From positions 248,001 through 312,000 of the forward strand of contig JAKUHH010000167.1 in NCBI GenBank assembly GCA_022701365.1: DNA of 64,000 nt. Direction: 5' to 3'. Under the pieces are notes generated by a model. That model worked only from the letters and a program-made list of their open reading frames with translations. It was not told where the DNA came from and searched no databases. A program made the position numbers and the translations under genes. Shown here piece after piece: positions 31,796 through 43,023 of the stretch (its first letter is position 1; each line of letters starts with the position of its first letter). Source of the DNA: Mycocentrospora acerina (lineage: Eukaryota > Ascomycota > Dothideomycetes > Pleosporales).

Positions 31796-33788
31796 ATGGC
31801 AGATAACACATCTTCTTTTACAACGCCCAGAATTCTTTCAATACCAAATGGCGCGTCGAAATCTGCAAACTCTAGGCAAACTTCCTTCCTTGACCTGCCT
31901 GGCGAGCTTAGGAACACCATCTATGCTATAGCTCTTGAATTTCCAGATCCCCTGCTAATTGCAGGCATTGAAACTCCGATTCTATATCGTCGTCTTGGTG
32001 ACAGAAACATAAATTTGGTAGCTAGAAAGTCACAGAGTAGGTCGGCTTCTCTTCACGTACAATTTGTCTTCGCTGACTTTCGCTAGCGCATTGCACCAAA
32101 TGTTATCTGCCGAATGGAGAATTAAGCCCCTCAAGCCTCGTTGCTGCGGTTCATTCCTGTACCAGTGTCTTCATGAGCTGTCGTCAGATTTATCACGAGG
32201 CTGCATCTATTTTTTTCAGGAACAATACCTTTGCTCTCACTACAGACACATATCATTACGATTCAACTAGGCGCTCTTGTGAGACCCTACGCCCATGGCT
32301 TCTGAAGCTAGGGTCTCAAAGGAGATTTCTCCAAAAGTCTGTCATTTACATTGAGCTTGTTTCTACCAAGCATGATCCAGATTATAAGTATAGACTTGAC
32401 CCCTGTCTCTCTTGGGCCCGAAATAAGACGTTCTTCGATATTTGGACTGTCGTGAAAGCCTTGTGGAGCTTTGATCTTAGTGTTAAGGTTTTGGTTCGAG
32501 ATGTTTTGGGAAGACTGGGAAGTAAAGACAGACGAAATCACAAAGTCAATTCCGGCCTACGAATCTGTAAATTGGATGCATTTGAAGAAATTTTACAGTC
32601 GATTCTCCAAGACGACCTCCAAATTCGCCAATACGCGCGAGTCATCAGAAAAATCTGTGTCGATTCTCAAGGGGAGCGTGGCATGGTTCTCTTCGCTTCA
32701 AGCAACAACCACAACTGCGACTACAAACCAGAGACTATCGAGCACCGTCGTTATCATACCTGTTTAGATTGTCCTCTATTATTTTCAGGATCAGAAGGAA
32801 AACTGGAGAAACTCGAGCGGAAGCCTCCAACTCTACTAACCTTACCACGCCATTTGCGCGACGACATCTTCGCACTGGTCCTCCATTCTGATGGCAACAT
32901 ACAAGTAGATGTAGCCAATTCAAATCCAAAGATCATTATAATCCCGGCACTACGTCTCTTGAATAAGGAGCGATACATGAACATAGACATGAGATATCAT
33001 TACTGGGGCCACCCAGTCGTCCTAAATACATCAATCGACTGGGACGACGACTCATACTCCAGATTCACTTCTCTCCGTCGCTGGCTATCTGCCGGCGCTT
33101 CTCGCAAAACACCCTACTGCGGACGAGTCATAGGCATCTTGGATAGGAATTCTGACTTCAAAATCTGCCTTAATGTCAAGACCCGGGACCTATGGTCACC
33201 AGCCGCAGATAGAGGTAGCGGTCCAATCTCAAAAATGAAACACCTGAGGTTGAACATTCGTGAACTGATACTCATCACCTCGCACATCTCCGCAGTAGTG
33301 ACTCATAACAACGAGCAAGACCACCGACAAGTCACCATTGAAGTCGCGCTATGGATGCCAGACGACAACGGGGAAAGCAGAGTACGCATCAGCCACGTCT
33401 TTTTCCTCTCTGATCTACGCACCAATGTGCTACGCGGCCTGGCCTATACTATCGCGATGAACAACGAACAAAGGAAATCTCCGTGTCCACAGATTTACAT
33501 CAACGGCTACGGCGAGGTCGTTGGATATGCCAATCAGTCTGCCTCTCTGGCTGCGGAGAGAAGAAAGTCAGTGCATAGTAGATTCAATATTCCTGATGTA
33601 GGGTTCAGTTGGAATCCAGCTTTGGAGGAACACGAAGGCGCATTTGACGGCTCTATCGGGTGTTATGTTGAATATCTGTGGCGTGTGTTCACTGGAGGAA
33701 ATGCCGATGAATGCGCAAAAAAAGGTATGTGTTTCGAGAATGTAAGCGGATGTGGCTAACACCTGTAGTTTTCTACTTGGATGTATGA
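31796..33788 (+). CDS. 2EXR/F-box-like protein of unknown function with duplicated domain
   Basis: Belongs by appearance to the large Pleosporales family of proteins with an N-terminal LPxELRxxIY motif. Model: 31796-32036, 32087-33724 and 33769-33788, introns of 50 and 44 nt, 632 residues. The first domain starts FLDLPGELRNTIYAIALEF, and after the first splice VFMSCRQIYHEAASIFFRNN follows. A second, diverged copy appears mid-protein as LLTLPRHLRDDIFALVLHS then IPALRLLNKERY. The last intron (GTATGT..CTAACacctgtag) is optional: without it, translation stops at 33759 with a different 8-residue end. Some members resemble F-box proteins, but no SKP1-binding evidence exists here. No signal peptide or TM segment. 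Function unknown. Confidence 0.7.
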
Positions 33789-34050
33789 GCTTTTTGGCTA
33801 TAGGAAAGTATGTCAAGGTACTGTCTGCTTTCTGTAATCCAGATTTGCCTCGGAGGGGTTATACCGATATGGGATGTTTCACTGCAGCACGGGCTCCAAA
33901 TGATGATTGTTATTCGGGACTTTGACTCTATGTTTTTAACCTTATATTGTCGACTACGCGAGTTAGAGTATCGAGCCATTCACATAAACTTCCATATTCG
34001 CCAGCCCTGTACTTCTGTTTTACACCTCAAACATGTAACTTCTCCCCGAT

Positions 34051-36946
34051 TCAGACATCTTGCTGAAAGAGCTGACGTAACCAATAACCGGAACAACCCG
34101 AGCCTTCACCGGAATAACCCGAGTCTTCACCGGAACAATCTGAGCCTTCACCGGAACAAAGACCTCTGGCAATAGCATCGACATACTCCACATCTGCTTC
34201 GGTGAGCAGCACATCTCTTCTCCCATAGATAGAAACCAGGAGTTGCTCGTTCACTTCACGCCACGTCTTTTCGAATGCGGTCAAGTCTTTCCATTCCACG
34301 GTCCGCAATTGCGTCCCTCGATTCCGAGTTTGCTGCAGCAATTCGGTGATGTGATTTTTTGAAACGGTGCGTTGAGCTTCAGAGGTTGAGTTTGAAGTTG
34401 CTGCAAAATCTCTTGTTGAAGTCGCGCGAGAAATTGTCATTGGAAGTTGACCAACTTGGTTGTCCATGGGTGGAATAGGGAATGCTGCTATGGTTGAGGC
34501 TATGGAAAGGGGCCTCGAAGAGCTTCCTGTACGAGTGTTTTCTAGATATGAATCAATTTCAAAAGAAACTTGATCTCGGATGCTTGGCTGAGCGCGATCT
34601 GTGGATGATATGGCAGTACTGCGTTTGCTGTTATGGAATGATCGGTGCAGACAAGGGGTCTTGTCATCGGCATTGAATCTGCGAAGAGACATCGCTTGTT
34701 GGAAACGATGGGCTGGTGTGGCTTGTTGAGAGATGTAAATTGCCCGATTTGTTGTTATTCTCGACGCAGATAATGGCAGAGTTGGTTCATAGGTCCCCGC
34801 CGTCTGCTCGGAATCTCCCTCGGAGCTTTGGTTTGGCGGAACAATTACGTCGTGAATTAAAGTATCAGGTTTAATATCAGTTCGACTGGAAACGGATTTG
34901 AAATACCGCCCTTGATTTTGAGAAAGTGCAAAACTTGTTCGATGTGGTGAACATTGATTGGGAGCTGCATCGAAACTGGGGGGTAAAGGAATTCGATCAC
35001 AAGGACCTAGAATCTTTTCAAAATCCCGTGAGAACTTCTTTGGAGGTTTTTGGACCGCCCGAGGAGGTAACCCGGCAGTTTTCGTCGTATTCGCAGGTGA
35101 GTGAGGAGGGTTTGGAGTAGCCTCTGCCATGAGCATTGCCGTGACTACAGGAGATACAGAACCATCGCAAACCAAAATAGCTTTTATCGAAGGATTGGCT
35201 TGATCTTGGCGTAGAATAGGCAGTGTATTTGGTATCCGCTGAAAATAAGCCTTGTTTTCGTAGCTACGCAGTGGAAGCGGCCGATGGAAGCTGGGAACGC
35301 TTCTCGTGTGGTTAATTGAACAGACTTTCTCGCCAGCCTGCGAGGTACCCCGATGTTCTGACTGATTAGGAACAGTGTCAATAACGGCCGGTATCAGGTA
35401 CGGAGGTGTTGGAGCATATGAATATCGTGCTCGACAGTCGGTATCGCTTTCAGTTGAGGCTGACTCTAAAATTGACACATCATCGCCCGAGCCAGCGTCT
35501 GACTGCATCTCTTTCAAAGTTTCAAGGTTGAACAAGTCTGTTTTCTCATCAATTCTATAGTTTTCCCCAGTAAATCCACTCTGACTCGAAATACACATCC
35601 CACTTGATTCGTAACTTGAGTTAGATGCAACATCAATTGCGTCCAGTTCGAATGGGCCTGCACAGTACGGATCACAGTGCTCATTAAATGTACTTTGTGT
35701 GTATTTGATGTGATCGACGCCGTTAATAAACATCTGTGTGGCCTTGGAAGCCTCACTATGACGAAAGTCCAAACTGGGCGTGATTCCAAAAACATCGTCT
35801 GTACCAATATCAGCTTCACAGCCAAATCCAATGCTCTTTGTAGTTGAGGCATTTGAGTATGGTGAAAGCAGGGGATGAGACTCCATATTTTGGATCAGTG
35901 TGCTAATACGAGGCAAGAGTAGCGAATGCATATCTGCGCTGTGGTCATGAATTGGGGAGGAGACAGATCGTAGAATACTTCTAGATGTTCGTGCAGCACC
36001 GTTTGCTATGGAGCTGCATGACCGGACCACAAGTGGAGCTGGACGATCAGGCGCTGGAAATAGTAAGTGCTTGTTCGATCAAATGATGGATAATGCAAGC
36101 TAATACTTACTGTTGGGAGGATAGTTTTCGAACCTATTACTTGAAAATGATAGTGAGGTAGATTGGATTGGTTCTTCAAGGAAGCGCTCTTCACCTGGGT
36201 GCGAAGACAGCGTGAGCACATCGATTCTGGCATCAAGCTTCGAGGGAAAAGACCTGTCTGTTCTGGCTGATGAGGACCTTGAGGTCATTGTCTTAGCTTG
36301 AAGTTTTACAATCTTTGCAAATTGTGGTTCACTATAAAATAAGGTCAGCATTCGTTCTGACAAGTTATCCAAGACAAGGGGCTGAGATTTTGCATCGACT
36401 TCTATTGACAAGCCATCTCATATGCAATTCCTAATTTCAATGGGCACTAGTGGTTTTACCTGGCTCGGATATGCTGAGTATCCCGGAGAAGCTTGCGTAG
36501 ATGTTTGTTTCCAATCCTATCGATGTTGTAACCCTAAAGACCCGTATCAACGTCTCAAGCGCATCGAAGGACAAATCGTACTCGAAACATACCTGATCTA
36601 ATGACAGTTCTCGGATATGTTCCTTTGCCAAATTGTAGTTCTGATCGTGCTCCTGAATCCAATACGAAAGAAGAGACAAGTGAACGTCTGCGACAGTTCC
36701 GTCGTATATCTCGATCGCTATCCGCTTGATATCTTGCAATGTCCATGATATTTGCAATGAAGAATCGACCTTGTGTTGAGGTCCGTCTGTTTGGGTGATA
36801 AAGCACTTTTCTTTGATGTGCTCAGGTGTAGTGCCGGTTAAATCGATGCGTAGCTTGACCTCGCCGCTGCTTACACCTCTACGAAAGGTTAAACTACGTT
36901 TATTTTTTGTCAAGTATCCCATATCATCTCTCAGTAACTCGAACAT
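34051..36946 (-). CDS. Large protein of unknown function with short C-terminal repeats
   Basis: Three exons on the minus strand: 36946-36460, 36401-36111 and 36053-34051, introns of 58 and 57 nt, 926 residues from MFELLRDDMGYL. No family recognised. The N-terminal third looks folded (RRGVSSGEVKLRIDLTGTTP, SLQISWTLQDIKRIAIEIYD, SLDQVCFEYDLSFDALETLI). The rest is Ser/Thr/Pro-rich and probably disordered, with scattered basic patches. Near the C-terminus, VEWKDLTAFEKTWREVNEQL and SIYGRRDVLLTEADVEYVDA look ordered again. They are followed by three 7-residue repeats (SGEGSDC, SGEDSGY, SGEGSGC). A frame extends upstream of 36946 without ATG, so an additional 5' exon is possible. The gene sits in a poorly conserved block next to the 2EXR-like gene. 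Confidence 0.65.
34088..34160. repeat. Three and a half tandem 21-bp repeats
   Basis: Units begin at 34088, 34109 and 34130 with a partial copy from 34151; each starts ccggaa(c/t)aa. The unit length is a multiple of three and lies in frame at the 3' end of the minus-strand gene, where it encodes 7-residue repeats. Confidence 0.85.
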
Positions 36947-39259
36947 CCCTGGAAGACAACTTGTGAGGTTCTGAAAAAATTTGGTGGTACTAAGGTGGGG
37001 AGGTGGAGGCAATTGGTGTGTGCGCGGGGACGTTGATGTACCGGCTAAGTGAAGCAAAGAGGGAAGGCGCAACGAAAGCGTATGACTGGCTTGTGAAAGA
37101 AAGACGTAACTAAAAAGTGTAACTACATCGTGGCAAGTGAATGTGAGCTTGACTCCTTAAGCAGATAGCAAAGAGCAAGTGAAAAGTGATGATGAGACAA
37201 GAATATGGGGCACAGGCTAATTGAAGGTTTGTATAGGTTAAATATGATACTTCACACCTGGACAGCTGTGTATATCAATTTTATGGAGCTGGAATTATTT
37301 AAGCCTGTTGTCACATTTTGAGAGTATTCTCTATAGTTCAATAAATTTGACAATTATTCCTTCTCACAGTGACAGCAAATGAATGATACTAAGTTTATTG
37401 CTTTGTTGTGAGACATGTACTGTCAAACTAGAAGCTTGAAAAGTGAAGAATTGGAGTGTTGGAGTGTCCAGGACATTGTTGTGGTTGTAAATTCTATGCA
37501 ATAATTTTCAAACTGTGATAGCGAGCGAGTGCATTCGACAGAGCTGGATTTAGTGTAGACGGAAAACTAGAGTGGGGAAATGAAAAATAAAGACCTCAAA
37601 ATAGGTAGTCAAGAAGATTAGAAAGTAGTTTTAGTGTTGGAAATGTTGTCGTGATACTGATGACCAAAGCCTAACTCGTCTGAGCCTCTGATAAATGCTC
37701 TAGGGATGCTGATTTGTTCTGCGCTGTTCAAGATGGATATGATCCTGGACTGCAGATAAGACGCGCCAAGACTGAAGGATGGGGGTTTTTGAAACGCCGC
37801 AGGAAAAGGATGCAGTCGGATGGGACTGGTGCAATTAATGATCTCGTGGAATTTCAAGAAGAACGTTGTCCACCAAGCACTAGACGCGGGAACTTTTCTC
37901 ACTCTCGTTAGCGCACAGCCCCACCCACGCGTCAATTTGGCTTTGTCTCGCCTCGCCTTGCATGACTTTCGCATCCTTTTTCTGCAGCACCTTCTTTTTC
38001 GGCAAGTTGCCTAGTTATAAATCGTGCGTTGTCGACAAACCTTGCCGTGTATTGCAGACACCCTTGTAGACTCGTCCGGATGTAGTATTGATTAACGCGT
38101 CGCGTCTTAGACAAATACTCCAGGGACGAGCACTCGGGAGCTGGGTGGTGTTGCAATCAATGCGTATGTTGCATTCTGTTCCCAGCGCCTACCAGATCGG
38201 CATTACGTTTTACAACAATGCTCGGCTCCATACAGAGAGACATGCCGAGATCAGATGATCTTGATAGTAATTACCAGCTACCCGGGTCATCTCAGCTTCT
38301 TTGTACTCAAGAGTTCTTGTTTCCAAGTTTTCTTGTCAACCTTCCATGAGAACGAACTGGCGGGGCACTAGGTTGCACACCACCACTTCCCTCTTCTGGA
38401 ACACGATGAAATCAAACCCCGGGGAGCTCCTATGATAGGCACAACCGTAAAAGACATCGCTGCTGAAAAAGAGTCGAGAGTCTCATTAAGCTTGTGATTG
38501 GTTGTAGCCTGTAACCAATGAAGAGCGTCGTCGACACTGTTCCATTCGAAGTTCTCCGGTGAGACTAAGTCGTTCGCCGTCCCGGCTCTCATCCCGACTC
38601 CTACAACGGTTGGCGTCCTCATAGCCGCTGGGCTGCGGCGTTGACGCCTGCACGCGGCTGATCTCTCCTCCAATGAGAGCGTAAGATGTAACGCCAGCTT
38701 TTGTGCGCAGCCAATCACTTCTTCAGACAACACACTTCAACATCCGCCATCCGCCATCCCTCTCTCCACTTTACGCAAGAATAGCATGCTGTTTCGCGAC
38801 TTTGACGGCGGACTCCATATTTCAGGCTAATATGAGGCGATACCTCATGGGCCCACTTTCCGCAGAGCAGACAAAGGATCAGAAGTCACTAGTGGTTGAT
38901 GCGCGTTACTATTTTGTATGCATTGTTGCGGCGTAGACTACGCAAGGGTGGTGTCCTCATATATCATACTTGTTGCCTGCAGGGCGACTACGGAACAATT
39001 TCTCTGCCTGCTTTATCATCTATCTTGAGTTGGGCACGGGTTTACCACTTTCCCTTTTCGTTGCCTTGCCCCACTCTTTGTTGCCTAATACCCAAACAAC
39101 ATCGCACCTCTGACACCTGCCGCCGACCTGTCATTGTCCCTGAAATCTTGGTCGTACAAGATTCCACGTTCTGGTCATCTCTTCTGCTTGTCTTCCTCTA
39201 CCAAACAACACAAAGTACTCTTTCAAACACACTCTCTCCAAAGCTTGGAGACTATTTGC
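36947..39259. other. Long intergenic region around 38 kb
   Basis: 2.3 kb without a supported gene. The segment 37080-37620 is AT-rich. ORFs at 37618-37974 and 38368-38733 (both minus) have weak coding look but no motif, ATG context or splice partners. The right end contains the leader of the 39.3-kb gene, where CT-rich DNA (39030-39240) resembles a fungal promoter. The upstream part holds the promoter of the 926-residue protein gene. Confidence 0.4.
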
Positions 39260-40075
39260 ATGATGACCACCCTTCGCGTCCCAGGCCCAAGTCCAGCTGG
39301 ATCGCTTCCCAAGACCAACAGAAGAAGCCTTTACCTCCCGCTTACATCACATGGTATGCCCAAAAGACCTCGCGATGCATCACCCGCCCAACCACATCGA
39401 TTCTCGAGAATAGGCCTGCCTACACATACATTCATCTCACCACCGTCGAGCCCCAGATCACCTGGACCAAGATCCCCACCCATGTCTGCTAAATCTTTCG
39501 GTACATTTATCGACTCAGAACCATCCACGCCCGCCTACTCACCAAGAATGGACGAAGGCTGGGACGGCTCGACACTAGTTCTTCTACGGCCCATGTCTTC
39601 CTCTTCGGCGCCTTCCAGTCCCACAGAGCCAGTTTGGGACATGCTGTCACCCCCAACAATGACTTCAAGGGTCGCCGCAACCTGTGATACTACAAATGCG
39701 TCGACAGGAGCACAAGAAATATCTACAAAAACCTCACTATCATCTCATCCCATTAAACCTATCAAGGCAACCCCGGAAAGCAGGAAGAGTCCGAAGATTG
39801 AAACTATTGAAGAAGCCAAGATGACAAAGACTTCAAATGTTCTACGAGAGATGACATTATCACCGACCAATGAAAGTGCTAGCGAGGACGTGAACAAAAA
39901 GCCAGACGAGGAGCCAGAAACAGAGACCAATGCAGCACCGTTTGGAAAACTGGCAACAAGAATGAAATCGATACTACGCCGACGAACAACAGGGGATAAG
40001 AAGAAGGAAAAGAGGAGCAAGGAGCCAATACCAGAAGTCGATCGTATGGAAGACGTGCATTGGACCGAGATGTGA
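39260..40075 (+). CDS. Conserved Ser/Pro-rich protein of unknown function with basic C-terminal motif
   Basis: Single exon. The frame opens at 39134, but the best start is ATG 39260 (MMTTLRVPGPSPAGSLPK), giving 271 residues. No enzyme domain. The middle is low-complexity with proline-directed Ser/Thr sites (SPPSSPRSPGPRSPP, SEPSTPAYSPRMDEGWDGST). The C-terminus FGKLATRMKSILRRRTTGDK, then KKKEKRSKEPIPEVDRMEDVHW, looks like a conserved short module, and from memory similar endings occur in uncharacterised ascomycete proteins. This could be a regulatory or scaffold protein, but that is a guess. No signal peptide or TM helix. It is isolated, with non-coding DNA on both sides. Confidence 0.65.
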   Translation: MMTTLRVPGPSPAGSLPKTNRRSLYLPLTSHGMPKRPRDASPAQPHRFSRIGLPTHTFISPPSSPRSPGPRSPPMSAKSFGTFIDSEPSTPAYSPRMDEGWDGSTLVLLRPMSSSSAPSSPTEPVWDMLSPPTMTSRVAATCDTTNASTGAQEISTKTSLSSHPIKPIKATPESRKSPKIETIEEAKMTKTSNVLREMTLSPTNESASEDVNKKPDEEPETETNAAPFGKLATRMKSILRRRTTGDKKKEKRSKEPIPEVDRMEDVHWTEM

Positions 40076-41748
40076 AATACACATCGAGTCGAGGACATCC
40101 TTCGATGAGGATTCTGCATGCCTGTTGTACGGGATGCATGCGATTTTATTTCTACTATCAAAACTCTATATAGCTCCGACTGAAGCACTTTGCTGCTGGT
40201 CGTCATTAACATCTTCATCGGAGTATACGGAGTATTTTCATACTTTTTTAATAGCATTTTGTGGCTTTCAAAGTAGCCAGAAGCTATTTGGTTGGATATG
40301 CGCGTCAACCGGAGTCAGGAAACTGGTGTAATTGGAACTTTCGTATCCAATAATTGGCTTTCATAACAGACAGAATTACTTATATTTATCGTGCTTCAAA
40401 GTTGATCTATTACTGTGATCCTACCCTCCAATTATTCCTCTTGCAAAGGCTTATGAATATTATGAAACTTCAAGTAGGCGTTCAATAGTACAAAGCACAT
40501 ACACATCTTCACCTTACTACTAAATTCTAGCAATTACACGTCTGCCAGCTCCAAATTTCTAAAGTTTATTTGGTAGAAGCGATTCATTAAATTTTCGAAT
40601 TCCATCATTATCCAACATTCCTTACAATGCCATCCATAGTCACCACACTGATTTCCCAATCCGAACTTTGCAGGAAAATGGTACATGAAACAGCTGAAGA
40701 GATTTCCCGATAAATAAAAAAGTCCACAAACTAACCTCACGCATTATCCATCTCCCCACATTTCAGCCATCGTAAAATCAGATGTACGTATAGAAAACCA
40801 ACATCAATTCCTCGTTAGACCTTGAATTCCTCGCTTTCGACTCACCAACTCATCTCCATCCATACTCTCACAACCGGACAGAACATTCGCACAAAAAAAC
40901 AGAAGAAAGATTGAATGTATGGACGAAGAGACAGATACCACATGACCCACATGCAAACATTCATGAAACCTTCCCCAAAAAGCCGATAGTCAACGAACCA
41001 GACACGGCACTCCACCTCGCACATCTGTACCGCTATTGTATTCCTGGATTCCTAGATCCCTTATCGCTACAGTGTAGCAAGGACCACTTACATTATACGT
41101 CTAGCCATGAAAAAATAGAAAGAAGGAAAGGCAGCACGGCGCTGGGTTGAACAAGTATGAATACCGTTCACCAGCGTGAACGAGAAATGCACATGTAGAT
41201 TTCGTTAATGGATGAATAGATGGATGAACGGACCTATGAATGAGTAAGTGAGTTAAAACGAATAGCTCATGTACACAGACTACACCACACCATACCATTT
41301 CCACCTTGTTCAACTGACGGACCGAACATTCGAACCAAAGCGATTCCCTTTGTCACGTCACGTCACACCATACTATATCACACCACACCTTACAAAGACA
41401 ATCCAAGCAAGCAAGTAAGCGATACAAAGCCAGCAAAGAAACAAGAAAGAAAACAGAAGATAGGTTCTAAAGAATAATTTTTGTAATGTAAATCTCATCA
41501 AGCACAACCAGTCAAATTTTTTTTTAAAAAAAAAAAGGCACTTAACGAGTAGGAATATCGGTTTATAGAATAAAATTAAAATAACAGCAGCTACAGCAGC
41601 AAAATGACCCACCAAAGATGTATTCATGGGACCATCCCTTGTAATAATCATTCCCTTCATTCTACACTCAATACAGGACGAGAACGCGTCAAAGGAAATA
41701 CAGCACGCAAACACACAAACACATACACTCATATATATAATCAAGTAA

Positions 41749-41781
41749 GGGGAGGGGAGGGGAGGGGAGGGGAGGAGAAGG
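41749..41781 (+). repeat. GGGGA tandem repeat, potential G-quadruplex
   Basis: Five successive GGGG runs separated by single A, followed by GGAGGAGAAGG. This meets the usual four-run pattern for an intramolecular G-quadruplex on the plus strand. Seen directly; folding is inferred. Confidence 0.75.
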
Positions 41782-42040
41782 TTAAAAAAAAGATGAAGGG
41801 GGGAAGCGAACGAGCAGAGAAGAAACTGTAGCAAACCAACTTTGATCGGGGGAGGGGAAATAAAAAAAAAGCGAGAGAAATAAGACACACAGATACACTG
41901 TCAAAGAGAAGAAGATGGGAAGAATGGAAGAAGAAAAAAAGCTCAAACAACGAAAAAGAGGGGGGGGGAGAAGAGTTTATGTATGAGGAAGGAAATAAAA
42001 TAGTATGATCAACGCCTATCAGAGTCACGTATGGGGAGGG

Positions 42041-42075
42041 GAGAGAAAGACAGAGGGAGAGACAGAGAGAGAGAC

Positions 42076-42114
<39 letters not shown>

Positions 42115-42126
42115 GAGAGAGAGAGA
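42041..42126. repeat. GA/GACA microsatellite
   Basis: Interrupted GA repeats followed by about seven consecutive gaca units (about 42081-42112) and a terminal GA run. Simple-sequence DNA lying 150 bp left of the poly-C/N gap. Confidence 0.85.
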
Positions 42127-42275
42127 TTGCAGCAGCAAGCAGCAGTAGTAGGAGTAGTAGTAACAACAACAAGCCCAGATATTCCCATCCAAAGCATTAA
42201 CGTTTGGGGTGCACGAAAAAAAAAAACTCCCTCCGAAAAAAAGATATAAAAATAATTCTCGAGCTTCCCTCGGCA

Positions 42276-42506
42276 CCCCCCCCCCCCCCCCCCNNNNNNN
42301 NNNNNNNNNNNNNNNNNNNNNNNNNNNNNNNNNNNNNNNNNNNNNNNNNNNNNNNNNNNNNNNNNNNNNNNNNNNNNNNNNNNNNNNNNNNNNNNNNNNN
42401 NNNNNNNNNNNNNNNNNNNNNNNNNNNNNNNNNNNNNNNNNNNNNNNNNNNNNNNNNNNNNNNNNNNNNNNNNNNNNNNNNNNNNNNNNNCCCCCCCCCC
42501 CCCCCC
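42276..42506. other. Assembly gap of 197 N flanked by poly-C tracts
   Basis: 18 C (42276-42293), then N from 42294 to 42490, then 16 C (42491-42506) followed by a G and more C. The true sequence and length are unknown; the flanks suggest sequencing failed in a long C homopolymer or C-rich satellite. Confidence 0.95.
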
Positions 42507-43023
42507 GCCCCCCATTTATCCCTTTCCCTTTGATCCCTTTCTCGCGCCACACACACCAATCCACCCCTATATTTCCGAAAACGAAAAAGAAAACAAAAAA
42601 ACAAAAACCACGTGTCGAAGAAAACAACAAACAATATCAACAACAACAACAACAAAAATATTCCCAATGCTCCGATAATGAAAGCGAACGGGTATATGAA
42701 AAAACGATTTTTGAGTATGGTAAACTCCCCCCCATCGGCGCACCGACAGACCGACTGCCAACCATCCGTCGATAACCCCTTTTTTTCCTTCCCGTCCTGT
42801 GCTCACCTTATTGGTTCAGTAGCCGCGCACGATGGGGAGAGAGAGAGAGAGTCAGAGAACGCGACTCGAGTCTTGCGTCTCGAGGCGTGAACTACCAGCT
42901 CTGGAGAGGATGTGGGGGTCGCGGCGAGGACTAATATCCGCAAAGGAAGTTCAGACGAGGGGGGGGGGGAGGAGTAAAGGCCTGATTGGGTAACCCTCAA
43001 AAGGGGGGAGACGAGGCATCATC

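Larger units (their letters stand above)
40076..43023. other. Low-complexity intergenic region with assembly gap
   Basis: 2.9 kb with no supported gene. It contains AT-rich DNA (40350-40560), a T8/A11 block (41520-41536), G4-like purine repeats, a GACA/GA microsatellite, poly-C flanked Ns and A-rich stretches (42585-42660). Long ORFs that run through the Ns are artefacts of the gap. The 3' UTR of the SomA-like gene lies at the right end. Confidence 0.6.

Noticed and set aside
37618..37974. Minus-strand ORF of 118 codons
   Set aside because: No motif or splice partners, and composition is not clearly coding.
42009..42775. ORFs running through the N block
   Set aside because: Open only because N codons are not read as stops; flanks are poly-C and microsatellite.
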